A stretch of 19,924 nucleotides of DNA, from assembly GCA_963923455.1 (NCBI GenBank), contig CAWULT010000084.1, positions 1-19,924 on the forward strand. Reading direction: 5' to 3'. The position numbers and the translations under genes are program-made. Shown piece after piece: positions 1 to 7,520 of this stretch. This DNA comes from CAWULT01 sp963923455. GTDB lineage: Bacteria; Acidobacteriota; Vicinamibacteria; Vicinamibacterales; UBA2999. Positions within the stretch are counted from its first letter, which is position 1. Each line of letters starts with the position of its first letter. Under the pieces are notes generated by a model. That model did not search any database. It saw nothing but the letters and a program-made list of their open reading frames with translations, and was not told the origin of the DNA.

Positions 1-134
1 CGTGCTGCGGTACGTGCCGACCCAGCTCGACTTCGTGACCGCGCAGCTCGACGCCTTCCGTGCCGGCGGCATCCGGTTGGGCGTCGAGCTGCGCGGTCAC
101 GAAGTCGAGCTGGGTCGGCACGTACCGCAGCACG
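1..134. repeat. Perfect 55-bp inverted repeat at the window edge (fold-back)
   Basis: Bases 1-55 are the exact reverse complement of bases 80-134, with a 24-base spacer at 56-79. The left arm starts at the first base of the window, so the repeat may continue outside. The repeat lies inside the coding region of the YihY-like gene. Read on the plus strand, the left arm plus spacer gives LRYVPTQLDFVTAQLDAF followed by RAGGIRLGV. This looks like a more natural continuation of the family than the minus-strand reading through the spacer. That suggests the sequence doubles back on itself near base 80, as in a contig-end or amplification chimera, rather than being a regulatory hairpin. The identity is certain; the artefact interpretation is inference. 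Confidence 0.9.
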
Positions 135-358
135 AAGTTCAGCACGACGATCCGGTCGGCATCGTCGGCCGTGACGGCGCCGAGCAGCGCGATGACGAGC
201 AGCAGGAACGGAAAGAGCGACAGCAGCGCGTAGTAGGCGATCGCGGCCGCGTGCGTGAAGTCGTGGCTCGAGTACAGCTCGACCGCCGCCCGGCGGGCCG
301 CCGAGCCCGACAGGCGCAGTTCGACGCGCAGCCGGCGGATCGTGCCCCGGACCGTCAC
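1..358 (-). CDS. YihY/virulence factor BrkB family membrane protein, N-terminal part (runs off the window)
   Basis: The minus strand encodes about 119 residues from a GTG at 358 to the window edge without a stop. After a basic N-terminus (VTVRGTIRRLRVELRLSG), residues of the form SSHDFTHAAAIAYYALLSLF lead into a hydrophobic span (PFLLLVIALLGAV). This is the characteristic first membrane segment of the YihY/BrkB family (once called RNase BN, now regarded as inner-membrane proteins of unclear function). Family members are usually around 280-400 residues with six membrane helices, so most of the gene is missing. The last part (bases 1-80) is disturbed by the inverted repeat and may not be genuine sequence. 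The GTG start is chosen because no ATG lies in frame between it and the stop of the upstream regulator gene, 31 bases away. The two are probably cotranscribed. Confidence 0.75.
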   Translation of the reverse strand, partial: MTVRGTIRRLRVELRLSGSAARRAAVELYSSHDFTHAAAIAYYALLSLFPFLLLVIALLGAVTADDADRIVVLNFVLRYVPTQLDFVTAQLDAQPDAAGTEGVELRGHEVELGRHVPQH

Positions 359-389
359 GCGCCCGCCCCGGCCCCGGACGGGCCGCCCA

Positions 390-1817
390 TCACCGTCCTG
401 CCGGCCCCGGCGCCGAACGCCGCTGCGCCCGAGGGTCCTTGATCTGGTGCTTCTTGATCTTGCTGTAGAGCGTCGGACGGTAGAGGCCCAGAATCTGGGC
501 GGCTTCCTGCTTGTTCCAGTTGGTGCGCTGCAGCGTCTGCAGGATGGCCATCTTCTCGATCTCGGCGAGGGTCCGGTTGATCGGGATCGCGCCGTCCTGC
601 ACCTGCACCTTGTCGTCGCGCATCGACTCGGGCAGGTCGCCCGGGCAGATGTCGCCGGTCTTGCAGACCAGCACCGCACGCTCGATCGCGTTCTCGAGTT
701 CGCGGACGTTGCCGCCCCATCGGTGCCGGATCAGCAGGTGGTAGGCGTCGGGCGAAATCGACCGGACGCTCTTCTGGTAGCGCTCGTTGAACTTGGCCAG
801 GAAATGGTCGCAGAGCAGCGGGATGTCCTCGCTGCGCTCCCGGAGCGGGGGCACCCGCATCGTAATCGTGTTGATCCGGAAGTAGAGGTCCTCGCGCAGC
901 CGGCCGTCCTTGAGGGCGGCCTCGAGGTCGGTGTTGGTGCTGCAGACGAGGCGGAAGTCGACGCGGACGATCCGGTCGCTCGCAATCGGCCGGTACTCAC
1001 GCTCCTGCAGCACGCGGAGGAGCTTCGTCTGCACGTACGCCGGCATCTCGCCGATCTCGTCGAGCAGCAGCGACCCGCCCTCGGCCATCTCGAACAGGCC
1101 CACCTTGTCCATCGTCGCGCCGGTGAAGGCGCCCCGCTTGTAGCCGAACAGCTCGCTCTCGATCAGCTCGTGCGGAATGGCGGCGCAGTTGATCTTGATG
1201 AAGGGCCCGCGCGCCCGGTTGGAGTTGTAGTGAATCGCGTTGGCGATCATCTCCTTGCCGGTGCCGTTCTCGCCCTGGATGAGCACGTTGGCGTCGCTCG
1301 GCGCCACGCTCTCGATGAGCTCGAAGAGGTCGGTCATCTTCTTGCTCTGGCCGACGACGTTGGCGAACGTGTAGCGTCCGCTGACCTTCTCCTTGAGCTG
1401 CTGGTGCTCGACGCGCTCTCTCGTCCGCGCGAACGCCTTGTCGAGGATGTCGAGCAGGCCCTGCTGGCTGAGCGGGCGCTCCAGGCAGTAGAACGCCCCG
1501 GCCTGCCCCGCCTCGACCGCGCGCGCGACGCTGCCCTGCCCGCCGACGACGATCACCTCCGGCCAGGGATCGATGCCCTTGAGCCGGCGCAGCAGTTCGA
1601 CACCGTCCACGTCGGGCAGCGACAGATCGGCCACCACCACATCCGGATGCCACTGCCGGTAGACTTCCTCCCCCCGGCTGCCGACGAAGGCCGACCGGAC
1701 TTCGTAGCCCTGGGCTTCGATGACCATCCGCATCCAGTCGATCGCGGCCGGGTCGTCCTCGATCACGAGGACGCGGCGGCGGCGTTTGGTGGCGGCGAGC
1801 GCGGCAGGGCTGGACAT
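390..1817 (-). CDS. NtrC-type sigma-54-dependent response regulator with atypical receiver
   Basis: A 475-residue cytoplasmic transcription activator of the NtrC family. Residues 15-130 form a receiver domain with acidic pocket E20-D21-D22 and probable phospho-acceptor D64 (VVADLSLPD). Residues 150-400 form the AAA+ sigma-54 interaction domain: Walker A GENGTGKE at 183-189, GAFTGA loop at 229-234, Walker B LLLDEIGE around D253-E254, and the GRLREDLYFRIN arginine-finger region. Residues 417-461 are a Fis-type helix-turn-helix (NKQEAAQILGLYRPTLYSKIK). The receiver is unusual: the beta-4 Thr/Ser switch position reads G92, and the conserved Lys of the KP motif is R114 (LERPLS). The start at 1817 (MSSPAALAA) is chosen because the longer open frame upstream to 1991 has non-protein-like composition and crosses the divergent promoter region. 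No histidine kinase is present in the window, so the signal is unknown. Confidence 0.93.
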   Translation of the reverse strand: MSSPAALAATKRRRRVLVIEDDPAAIDWMRMVIEAQGYEVRSAFVGSRGEEVYRQWHPDVVVADLSLPDVDGVELLRRLKGIDPWPEVIVVGGQGSVARAVEAGQAGAFYCLERPLSQQGLLDILDKAFARTRERVEHQQLKEKVSGRYTFANVVGQSKKMTDLFELIESVAPSDANVLIQGENGTGKEMIANAIHYNSNRARGPFIKINCAAIPHELIESELFGYKRGAFTGATMDKVGLFEMAEGGSLLLDEIGEMPAYVQTKLLRVLQEREYRPIASDRIVRVDFRLVCSTNTDLEAALKDGRLREDLYFRINTITMRVPPLRERSEDIPLLCDHFLAKFNERYQKSVRSISPDAYHLLIRHRWGGNVRELENAIERAVLVCKTGDICPGDLPESMRDDKVQVQDGAIPINRTLAEIEKMAILQTLQRTNWNKQEAAQILGLYRPTLYSKIKKHQIKDPRAQRRSAPGPAGR

Positions 1818-1891
1818 CGGCGTTCGGGCAGATCCCGGCTGACGGGACCGCGTCCGTGAATCATACAACCCGTCCCGCGCTGGCGCATATT

Positions 1892-1902
1892 CAGACAGTC
1901 TG
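1892..1902. promoter_or_regulatory. Small palindrome in the divergent intergenic region (possible operator)
   Basis: CAGAC-A-GTCTG is a perfect 5+1+5 palindrome roughly midway between the regulator gene and the carboxylase operon, 17 bases upstream of the putative -35 element at 1920. Its position would suit an activator or repressor site. A single short palindrome in a GC-rich genome can arise by chance. The minus strand also has a TATGAT at 1860-1865 that could be a -10 element for the regulator, without a recognisable -35. Both are tentative. Confidence 0.3.
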
Positions 1903-1919
1903 TAGCAGGGCGATACTCC

Positions 1920-1948
1920 AGGACACCCGCAGGCACCTGGCCTATAAT
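1920..1948 (+). promoter_or_regulatory. Sigma-70-like promoter of the acyl-CoA carboxylase operon
   Basis: AGGACA (4 of 6 matches to TTGACA) at 1920-1925 is followed, after a 17-base spacer, by a perfect TATAAT at 1943-1948. This sits about 50 bases upstream of the ATG at 2000. A consensus -10 in a sequence this GC-rich is unlikely by chance, and the spacing is ideal. No -24/-12 sigma-54 promoter (GG-N10-GC) with good consensus was noticed here, so the adjacent NtrC-type regulator probably does not drive this operon directly. Confidence 0.65.
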
Positions 1949-1999
1949 CGCGCCCGGGCCCGCCCTTCAGCTCCGAGGCCGGCTCGACCAATCACGCCG

Positions 2000-3607
<1,608 letters not shown>

Positions 3608-3609
3608 CC

Positions 3610-5094
3610 ATGCTGCGCCGGGTACTCGTCGCCAACCGGGGAGAGATCGCCGTGCGCGTGATCCGCGCGTGCCGGGAACTGGGCATCGAGTCGGTGGCCG
3701 TGTACTCCGATGCCGACGCCGGCGCGCTGCACACGTGCCTCGCCGACCGCGCCGTGCGCATCGGCCCGGCGCCCGCCGCCGAGAGCTACCTCTCCGTGCC
3801 GGCGCTGATCGCCGCAGCGCGCGAGGCCGGCGCGGACGCCGTGCACCCCGGCTACGGCTTCCTGTCCGAGAGCGACGCCTTCGCCCGGGCCTGCCTCGAG
3901 GCCGGCCTGGTCTTCATCGGCCCGCCGCCGGAGGCGCTGGCCGGCATGGGCTCGAAGATCGCGGCGCGCGCGCTCGCCGAGCGTGCCGGCGTGCCGATCG
4001 TGCCAGGGCTGACCCCTGCCGACCAGTCCGACGCGGCCCTCGTCGCGGCCGCGGCGCAGGTCGGATATCCGCTGCTCGTGAAGCCCTCGGAGGGCGGGGG
4101 CGGAATCGGCATGAAGGTGGTGCGCGAGGCCGCGGACCTGCGTCCGGCGCTGACCCAGGCCCGGCGCGAAGCGCAGGCGGCCTTCGGTGACGGCACGCTG
4201 TATCTCGAGCGCCTGGTCGAACGGCCGAGGCACGTGGAGTTCCAGATCATCGCGGACGACCACGGCCACGTCGTCCACCTGTTCGAGCGGGAGTGCTCCA
4301 TCCAGCGACGCCACCAGAAGGTGCTCGAGGAGACACCGTCGCCGGCGCTGACGCCGGCGCTGCGCCAGCGGATGGGCGACGCGGCGGTGCGCCTGGCCCG
4401 CGCGGCCGGCTACCGCAACGCGGGGACGGTCGAGTTCCTCCTCGAAGGCGCCGGCGAGGATGCCCGCTTCTACTTCCTGGAGATGAACGCGCGCCTGCAG
4501 GTGGAGCACCCGATCACCGAGACCGTCGTCGGGGTCGATCTGGTCCGCGCCCAGCTGCTCGTGGCGGCCGGCGCCCCCCTGCCGTGGACGCAGGACGAGT
4601 TGCGCCAGCGCGGCCATGCGATCGAGGTGCGGGTGTACGCCGAGGATCCGGCCCGTGGCCACTTGCCGCAGGCCGGGGTGCTGGCGCTCTACCGCGAGCC
4701 GTCCGGCCCCGGCATCCGGGTCGACGCGGGGGTCGTCGAGGGCTCGACGGTGCCGGTGCACTACGACCCGCTGCTCGCCAAGCTCATCGCCTCGGGGGAG
4801 ACGCGCGAGATCGCGCGGCGCCGGGCCGTCGCCGCGCTGCAGGACTATCCCGTCCTCGGCGTGCGGACGAACCTGGCGTTCCTGGCCGCCCTGCTGTCGC
4901 ACGACCGTGTCGCGCGCGGCGACGTGGACACGACCTTCCTCGACGAGGAAGGTGGTACCCTGCTGGAAGGCCACCACGACATGCCGCCTGAGGTGTCGAC
5001 GATCGCCACGCTGGAAGGCGTTTCCGCTCTGGCGGGCACCGCGTCCCCGGGGGTGCCCGACCCGTGGCAGGCACTACGGGACGTCCGTGTCTGA
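3610..5094 (+). CDS. Biotin carboxylase subunit of the acyl-CoA carboxylase
   Basis: A 494-residue ATP-grasp biotin carboxylase that carboxylates biotin using ATP and bicarbonate. It has the N-terminal VLVANRGEIAVRVIRA, K116 and K158, the glycine-rich loop GGGGIGM at 162-168, H208, the conserved CSIQRRHQK with K237, E275 and E291 as metal ligands, and catalytic R295 in NARLQVEHP, followed by RVYAEDP from R341. All active-site positions known from the E. coli AccC family appear present. The gene ends in a 30-residue tail with DPWQALRDVRV. In alpha subunits of MCC-type enzymes, the segment after the biotin carboxylase continues into a BT linker and the biotinyl domain. Here it stops, and the carrier is encoded in a second gene overlapping by 8 bases. 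See the finding on the split alpha subunit. Confidence 0.95.
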   Translation: MLRRVLVANRGEIAVRVIRACRELGIESVAVYSDADAGALHTCLADRAVRIGPAPAAESYLSVPALIAAAREAGADAVHPGYGFLSESDAFARACLEAGLVFIGPPPEALAGMGSKIAARALAERAGVPIVPGLTPADQSDAALVAAAAQVGYPLLVKPSEGGGGIGMKVVREAADLRPALTQARREAQAAFGDGTLYLERLVERPRHVEFQIIADDHGHVVHLFERECSIQRRHQKVLEETPSPALTPALRQRMGDAAVRLARAAGYRNAGTVEFLLEGAGEDARFYFLEMNARLQVEHPITETVVGVDLVRAQLLVAAGAPLPWTQDELRQRGHAIEVRVYAEDPARGHLPQAGVLALYREPSGPGIRVDAGVVEGSTVPVHYDPLLAKLIASGETREIARRRAVAALQDYPVLGVRTNLAFLAALLSHDRVARGDVDTTFLDEEGGTLLEGHHDMPPEVSTIATLEGVSALAGTASPGVPDPWQALRDVRV

Positions 5095-5485
5095 GACGAT
5101 CGCGTCGAGGGTGACCCCGCTCGGACGTGGCCGCTACGCACTGGAGCGGAACGGGCGACGCACGCGTGCGTATGCGGCCCGCGTCGGCTCGGCGGTCTGG
5201 GTGTTCCTGGATGGCCGGGTGCACGTCGTCGCGAACGAGCCCGAGGCGGTCGCCGCCGGCCACGCCGACGCGCCGGGCAGCCTCTCGGCACCGATGCCCG
5301 CCACCGTCGTGGCCGTCGACGTCGTGCCCGGCCAGGCCGTGGCCGCTGGCGACACCCTGGTCCGGCTGGAGGCGATGAAGATGGAGTGGCCGCTCGCCGC
5401 GCCGCGGGCCGGCGTCGTCCGAGCCGTGCGGTGCGCGATCGGCGACCTGGTGCAGCCGGGCGAGCCCCTCGTGGAACTGGAGTGA
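5087..5485 (+). CDS. Biotin carboxyl carrier domain protein (detached C-terminus of the carboxylase alpha subunit)
   Basis: A 132-residue protein with a GTG start at 5087 lying inside the last codons of the biotin carboxylase gene (8-base overlap GTGTCTGA). Residues 66-132 are a biotinyl-lipoyl domain. The biotin attachment motif is EAMKM, with K98 as the biotinylated lysine, flanked by SAPMPATVVAVDV and the matching second half GVVRAVRCAIGDLVQPGEPL. Residues 1-60 (TPLGRGRYALERNGRRTRAY and following) look like the beta-rich linker region that precedes the carrier domain in MCC/PCC alpha subunits, not like an AccB N-terminus. This carrier shuttles carboxybiotin between the two preceding gene products. 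The overlap implies translational coupling, or a frameshift splitting one original gene. Confidence 0.9.
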   Translation: MSETIASRVTPLGRGRYALERNGRRTRAYAARVGSAVWVFLDGRVHVVANEPEAVAAGHADAPGSLSAPMPATVVAVDVVPGQAVAAGDTLVRLEAMKMEWPLAAPRAGVVRAVRCAIGDLVQPGEPLVELE

Positions 5486-5487
5486 AC

Positions 5488-5964
5488 GTGCCCGCATCGA
5501 GCGAGATGACCACGGAGCGCCGCCCCCGCGCCGCCGACACCGCGGTGGAGACCCTCGTTCCGGAACCGACCCCCGACGACCTGGACGGCATCGTGCGCGA
5601 GCTGTCGAGCACCTGGAAGGCGACGATCACCCTGAGGCGACAGGCCAAGGACGACGTCGGCTACCGCGAGATCTACGTCTACATCGACGACCGCCCGGCC
5701 GTCGTGTTGCGCGCCAACGAGGTGGCAACCGTGGAGGTGGAACCGGGCCCGCACCGCATCCGGGCCACCAACACCCTCTTCCGCAAGATCGTCGAGTGCA
5801 CGCTCGCACCGGGCGAGCACATCACCTATCTCGCCGCGAACACGGCGGGCCGGGGCACGTACTCGTTCCTGGCCGTCTTCGTCGGCTTCATCGGGGCGGG
5901 CCCGCTCTACCTGACCTTCGAGCGCGAGGGCGCGCCCGACACGCCACGGCACCCGGAGCGCTGA
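5488..5964 (+). CDS. Conserved-looking hypothetical protein with beta-rich domain and one C-terminal membrane segment
   Basis: A 158-residue protein I cannot assign to a named family. Start GTG 5488 is chosen over ATG 5506 because GGAG at 5479-5482 is well spaced from it. Residues 43-115 look like a small beta-sandwich with the pattern YREIYVYIDDRPAVVLRANE, VEVEPGPHRIRATN, CTLAPGEHITY. This resembles PEGA-type domains (short ligand followed by a 'G.H.v.a' turn). Residues 125-143 (YSFLAVFVGFIGAGPLYLTF) form one hydrophobic span near the C-terminus, with a short charged tail, so it may be a tail-anchored membrane protein. It lies 2 bases after the carrier gene and is almost certainly in the same transcript. 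There is no evidence of a catalytic role in the carboxylase. Confidence 0.75.
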   Translation: MPASSEMTTERRPRAADTAVETLVPEPTPDDLDGIVRELSSTWKATITLRRQAKDDVGYREIYVYIDDRPAVVLRANEVATVEVEPGPHRIRATNTLFRKIVECTLAPGEHITYLAANTAGRGTYSFLAVFVGFIGAGPLYLTFEREGAPDTPRHPER

Positions 5965-6228
5965 ATGGATCCCCACATCGCGAAGCTGGTCGTCGAGCTG
6001 GTCGAGAAGATGGGGCTCGTGCGCCGCGACATGCAGCAGAAGCACGACCTCGAGCGGTACGAGGCGCGGCTGGCCCGGGTGGAGCAGAAAGTCTCGGCGC
6101 TCGCCGAAGGCCTGTCCGAGTCGGACCCCGCACTGGCGAAGGCCATCCGGACGGCCTGGCAGCTTCCGGCGCGCAGCCTTGCGTTCCGCAATGCCGAGCA
6201 CCAGAAGCCGCCGTCCGGCGGTGTGTAG
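5965..6228 (+). CDS. Small hypothetical coiled-coil protein
   Basis: An 87-residue soluble protein whose ATG directly follows the stop codon of the previous gene (TGAATG), so translation is probably coupled. Residues 1-50 are helical and charged (KLVVELVEKMGLVRRDMQQK, then LERYEARLARVEQKVSALAE), with heptad-like spacing of L/V residues suggesting a coiled coil. The C-terminal 30 residues are less ordered. I do not recognise a family. It closes the carboxylase operon and is convergent with bacterioferritin, whose stop is only 12 bases away. Confidence 0.7.
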   Translation: MDPHIAKLVVELVEKMGLVRRDMQQKHDLERYEARLARVEQKVSALAEGLSESDPALAKAIRTAWQLPARSLAFRNAEHQKPPSGGV

Positions 6229-6240
6229 TCCGCGGGCGGC

Positions 6241-6717
6241 CTAGTCCCCCTCGCCCGCCGTCTGATTCGACAGGTACGTCTCGTAGCCCAGCTCCTTGAT
6301 CTGGTGGAGCTGCGTCTCGAGCCACTCGACGTGCTCCTCCTCGTCCTTCAGCAGGATCGAGAAGAGTTCCCGCGAGGTGTCGTCGCCGGCCTCGCGCGCC
6401 ACCTTGACCGCGTGGTTGTACATCTCGACGGCGCCGAGCTCCAGCTTGTAGTCCGCGTTGAGCTGCGCGCGCACGTCCTGGCCCACGTTGAGGTCCAGGT
6501 ACTCCATCTTGGGCACCGCGTCGAGGAACAGCAGCCGCTCGATGATCTTCTCGGCGTGCTTCATCTCGTCAATCGACTGCTTCTTGATGAACGCCCCGAG
6601 CGCGTAGTACCCCCAGCGGTGGCACATCTCCGCGTGCAGGAAGTACTGGTTGATGGCCGTCAGCTCCTCCCGGAGCGCCTTGTTCAGTTCCGCGATCACC
6701 TTGTCGTTGCCGCGCAT
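6241..6717 (-). CDS. bfr: Bacterioferritin
   Basis: A 158-residue cytoplasmic haem-containing ferritin that stores iron as a ferric mineral in a 24-subunit shell. The length and motifs fit the family. The di-iron ferroxidase ligands are E18, E51 and H54 (DEMKHAEK), E93 (KLELGA), and E126 with H129 (DEEEHVEWLE). M52 is at the haem axial-ligand position that distinguishes Bfr from plain ferritins. A strong Shine-Dalgarno GGGAGG lies at 6722-6727, 4 bases from the ATG, and a plausible promoter lies upstream. No bacterioferritin-associated ferredoxin is next to it. Confidence 0.96.
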   Translation of the reverse strand: MRGNDKVIAELNKALREELTAINQYFLHAEMCHRWGYYALGAFIKKQSIDEMKHAEKIIERLLFLDAVPKMEYLDLNVGQDVRAQLNADYKLELGAVEMYNHAVKVAREAGDDTSRELFSILLKDEEEHVEWLETQLHQIKELGYETYLSNQTAGEGD

Positions 6718-6763
6718 CCCGCCTCCCTGTTCGCCGCGCGAGCCGTCGGCGCGGACGGGTTCG

Positions 6764-6793
6764 ATGGTACGTCGATTCGGGCGTCCCGCTCAA
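6764..6793 (-). promoter_or_regulatory. Candidate promoter of bacterioferritin
   Basis: On the minus strand, TTGAGC (6788-6793) and TACCAT (6764-6769) are separated by 18 bases, each matching 4 of 6 positions of the sigma-70 consensus. They sit about 46 bases upstream of the bfr start codon. The prediction rests only on consensus match and position. No Fur or IscR box was recognised in the interval. Confidence 0.4.
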
Positions 6794-6826
6794 TCGAGGC
6801 CGCCGGGCGAGGCCGGGACGCGCGCC

Positions 6827-7385
6827 TCAGCTGGCCTCCCGCATCGCGGCCGCGAAGACGCTGGGCCGCACCAGGTGCTCGAAGCACACACCAGGGACCT
6901 CGTCGCACCCGGCCTTCGACAGCAGCCGGCGTCGCAGCAGCGGCGGGCCGTCGTAGAGCCCCGTGTGCGGGGGCGTCCGCCCCGACGCCGGCCGCGGCGA
7001 CCACCTGGATGCCCATCGTCCGGAGCCGCATCGGCGCGGTGAAGAGCGACAGCGGTTCCCCGGCGTCGATCACTTCGATCCAGGGCCGCTCCCGCAGCCT
7101 GGCCACGAGGCTGTCCGCGACGCTGCCGCGCACCGCGTCGGCGTCGACCCGGACGAGTCCCTCGTGAATCAGGTGCTGGCTCGTGACCCCCGTCGCCCGG
7201 ATCAGCGCCTCGCCCGTGACGACGTGGCCGCTGGGCAGCCGGCCCACCACCAGGCCGACAGCCGGCAGCGAACCGAGCCTCGCGTCCCCGGAGCGGTAGA
7301 ACTCCCCGTCGAAGAGGCGCCGGGTCCAGGGGCTGCCGATGGGCACGAGGTCCGCCCCGGCCGTGTCCTGCGCCACGGTGCGCAT
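6827..7385 (-). pseudogene. Decayed RibD C-terminal-domain (dihydrofolate reductase-like) protein
   Basis: The minus strand from ATG 7385 reads SPWTRRLFDGEFYRSG, then ALPAVGLVVGRLPSGHVV-like sequence, then SQHLIHEGLVRVDADAV. This matches my recollection of a RibD-C-type reductase family whose members read LVFVQSRDGNT...DKHLIYEGLSRVDADAV. After DADAV the usual continuation (AGA..T.RG...FSVWHP) is absent, and the sequence jumps to RPWIEVIDAGEPLSL. After MGIQVVAAAG (about 6990) the frame is lost. The family-like C-terminus (HTGLYDGPPLLRRRLLSKAG ... VCFEHLVRPS) lies in another frame, ending at TGA 6827-6829. The original frame runs on meaninglessly into the bfr start at 6696. About 185 recognisable residues remain where I would expect about 250-280. 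The gene thus appears to carry at least one frameshift and one or two internal deletions. The family assignment is from memory of motifs. Confidence 0.65.
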
Positions 7386-7520
7386 CGGGCGCAGCCGCGC
7401 CGCCTCGGCCGCCTGGGCTCGCCGCCGGGACGACCGTGCTGGCCCGTGTAGGTGCGGGCAGGGTATGCTAGGCTACTGACGCCGATGGCCCCCTTCCGGC
7501 AGGCGTGATGACCGATCGGA

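Noticed and set aside
2..442. 146-residue plus-strand frame at the left edge
   Set aside because: Its first 28 residues are YihY-like only because of the fold-back repeat; the rest is antisense to the real gene.
255..1859. 534-residue plus-strand frame opposite the response regulator
   Set aside because: It is an antisense shadow: low-complexity L/V/D/R composition and no recognisable domain, whereas the minus strand encodes a complete NtrC-type protein.
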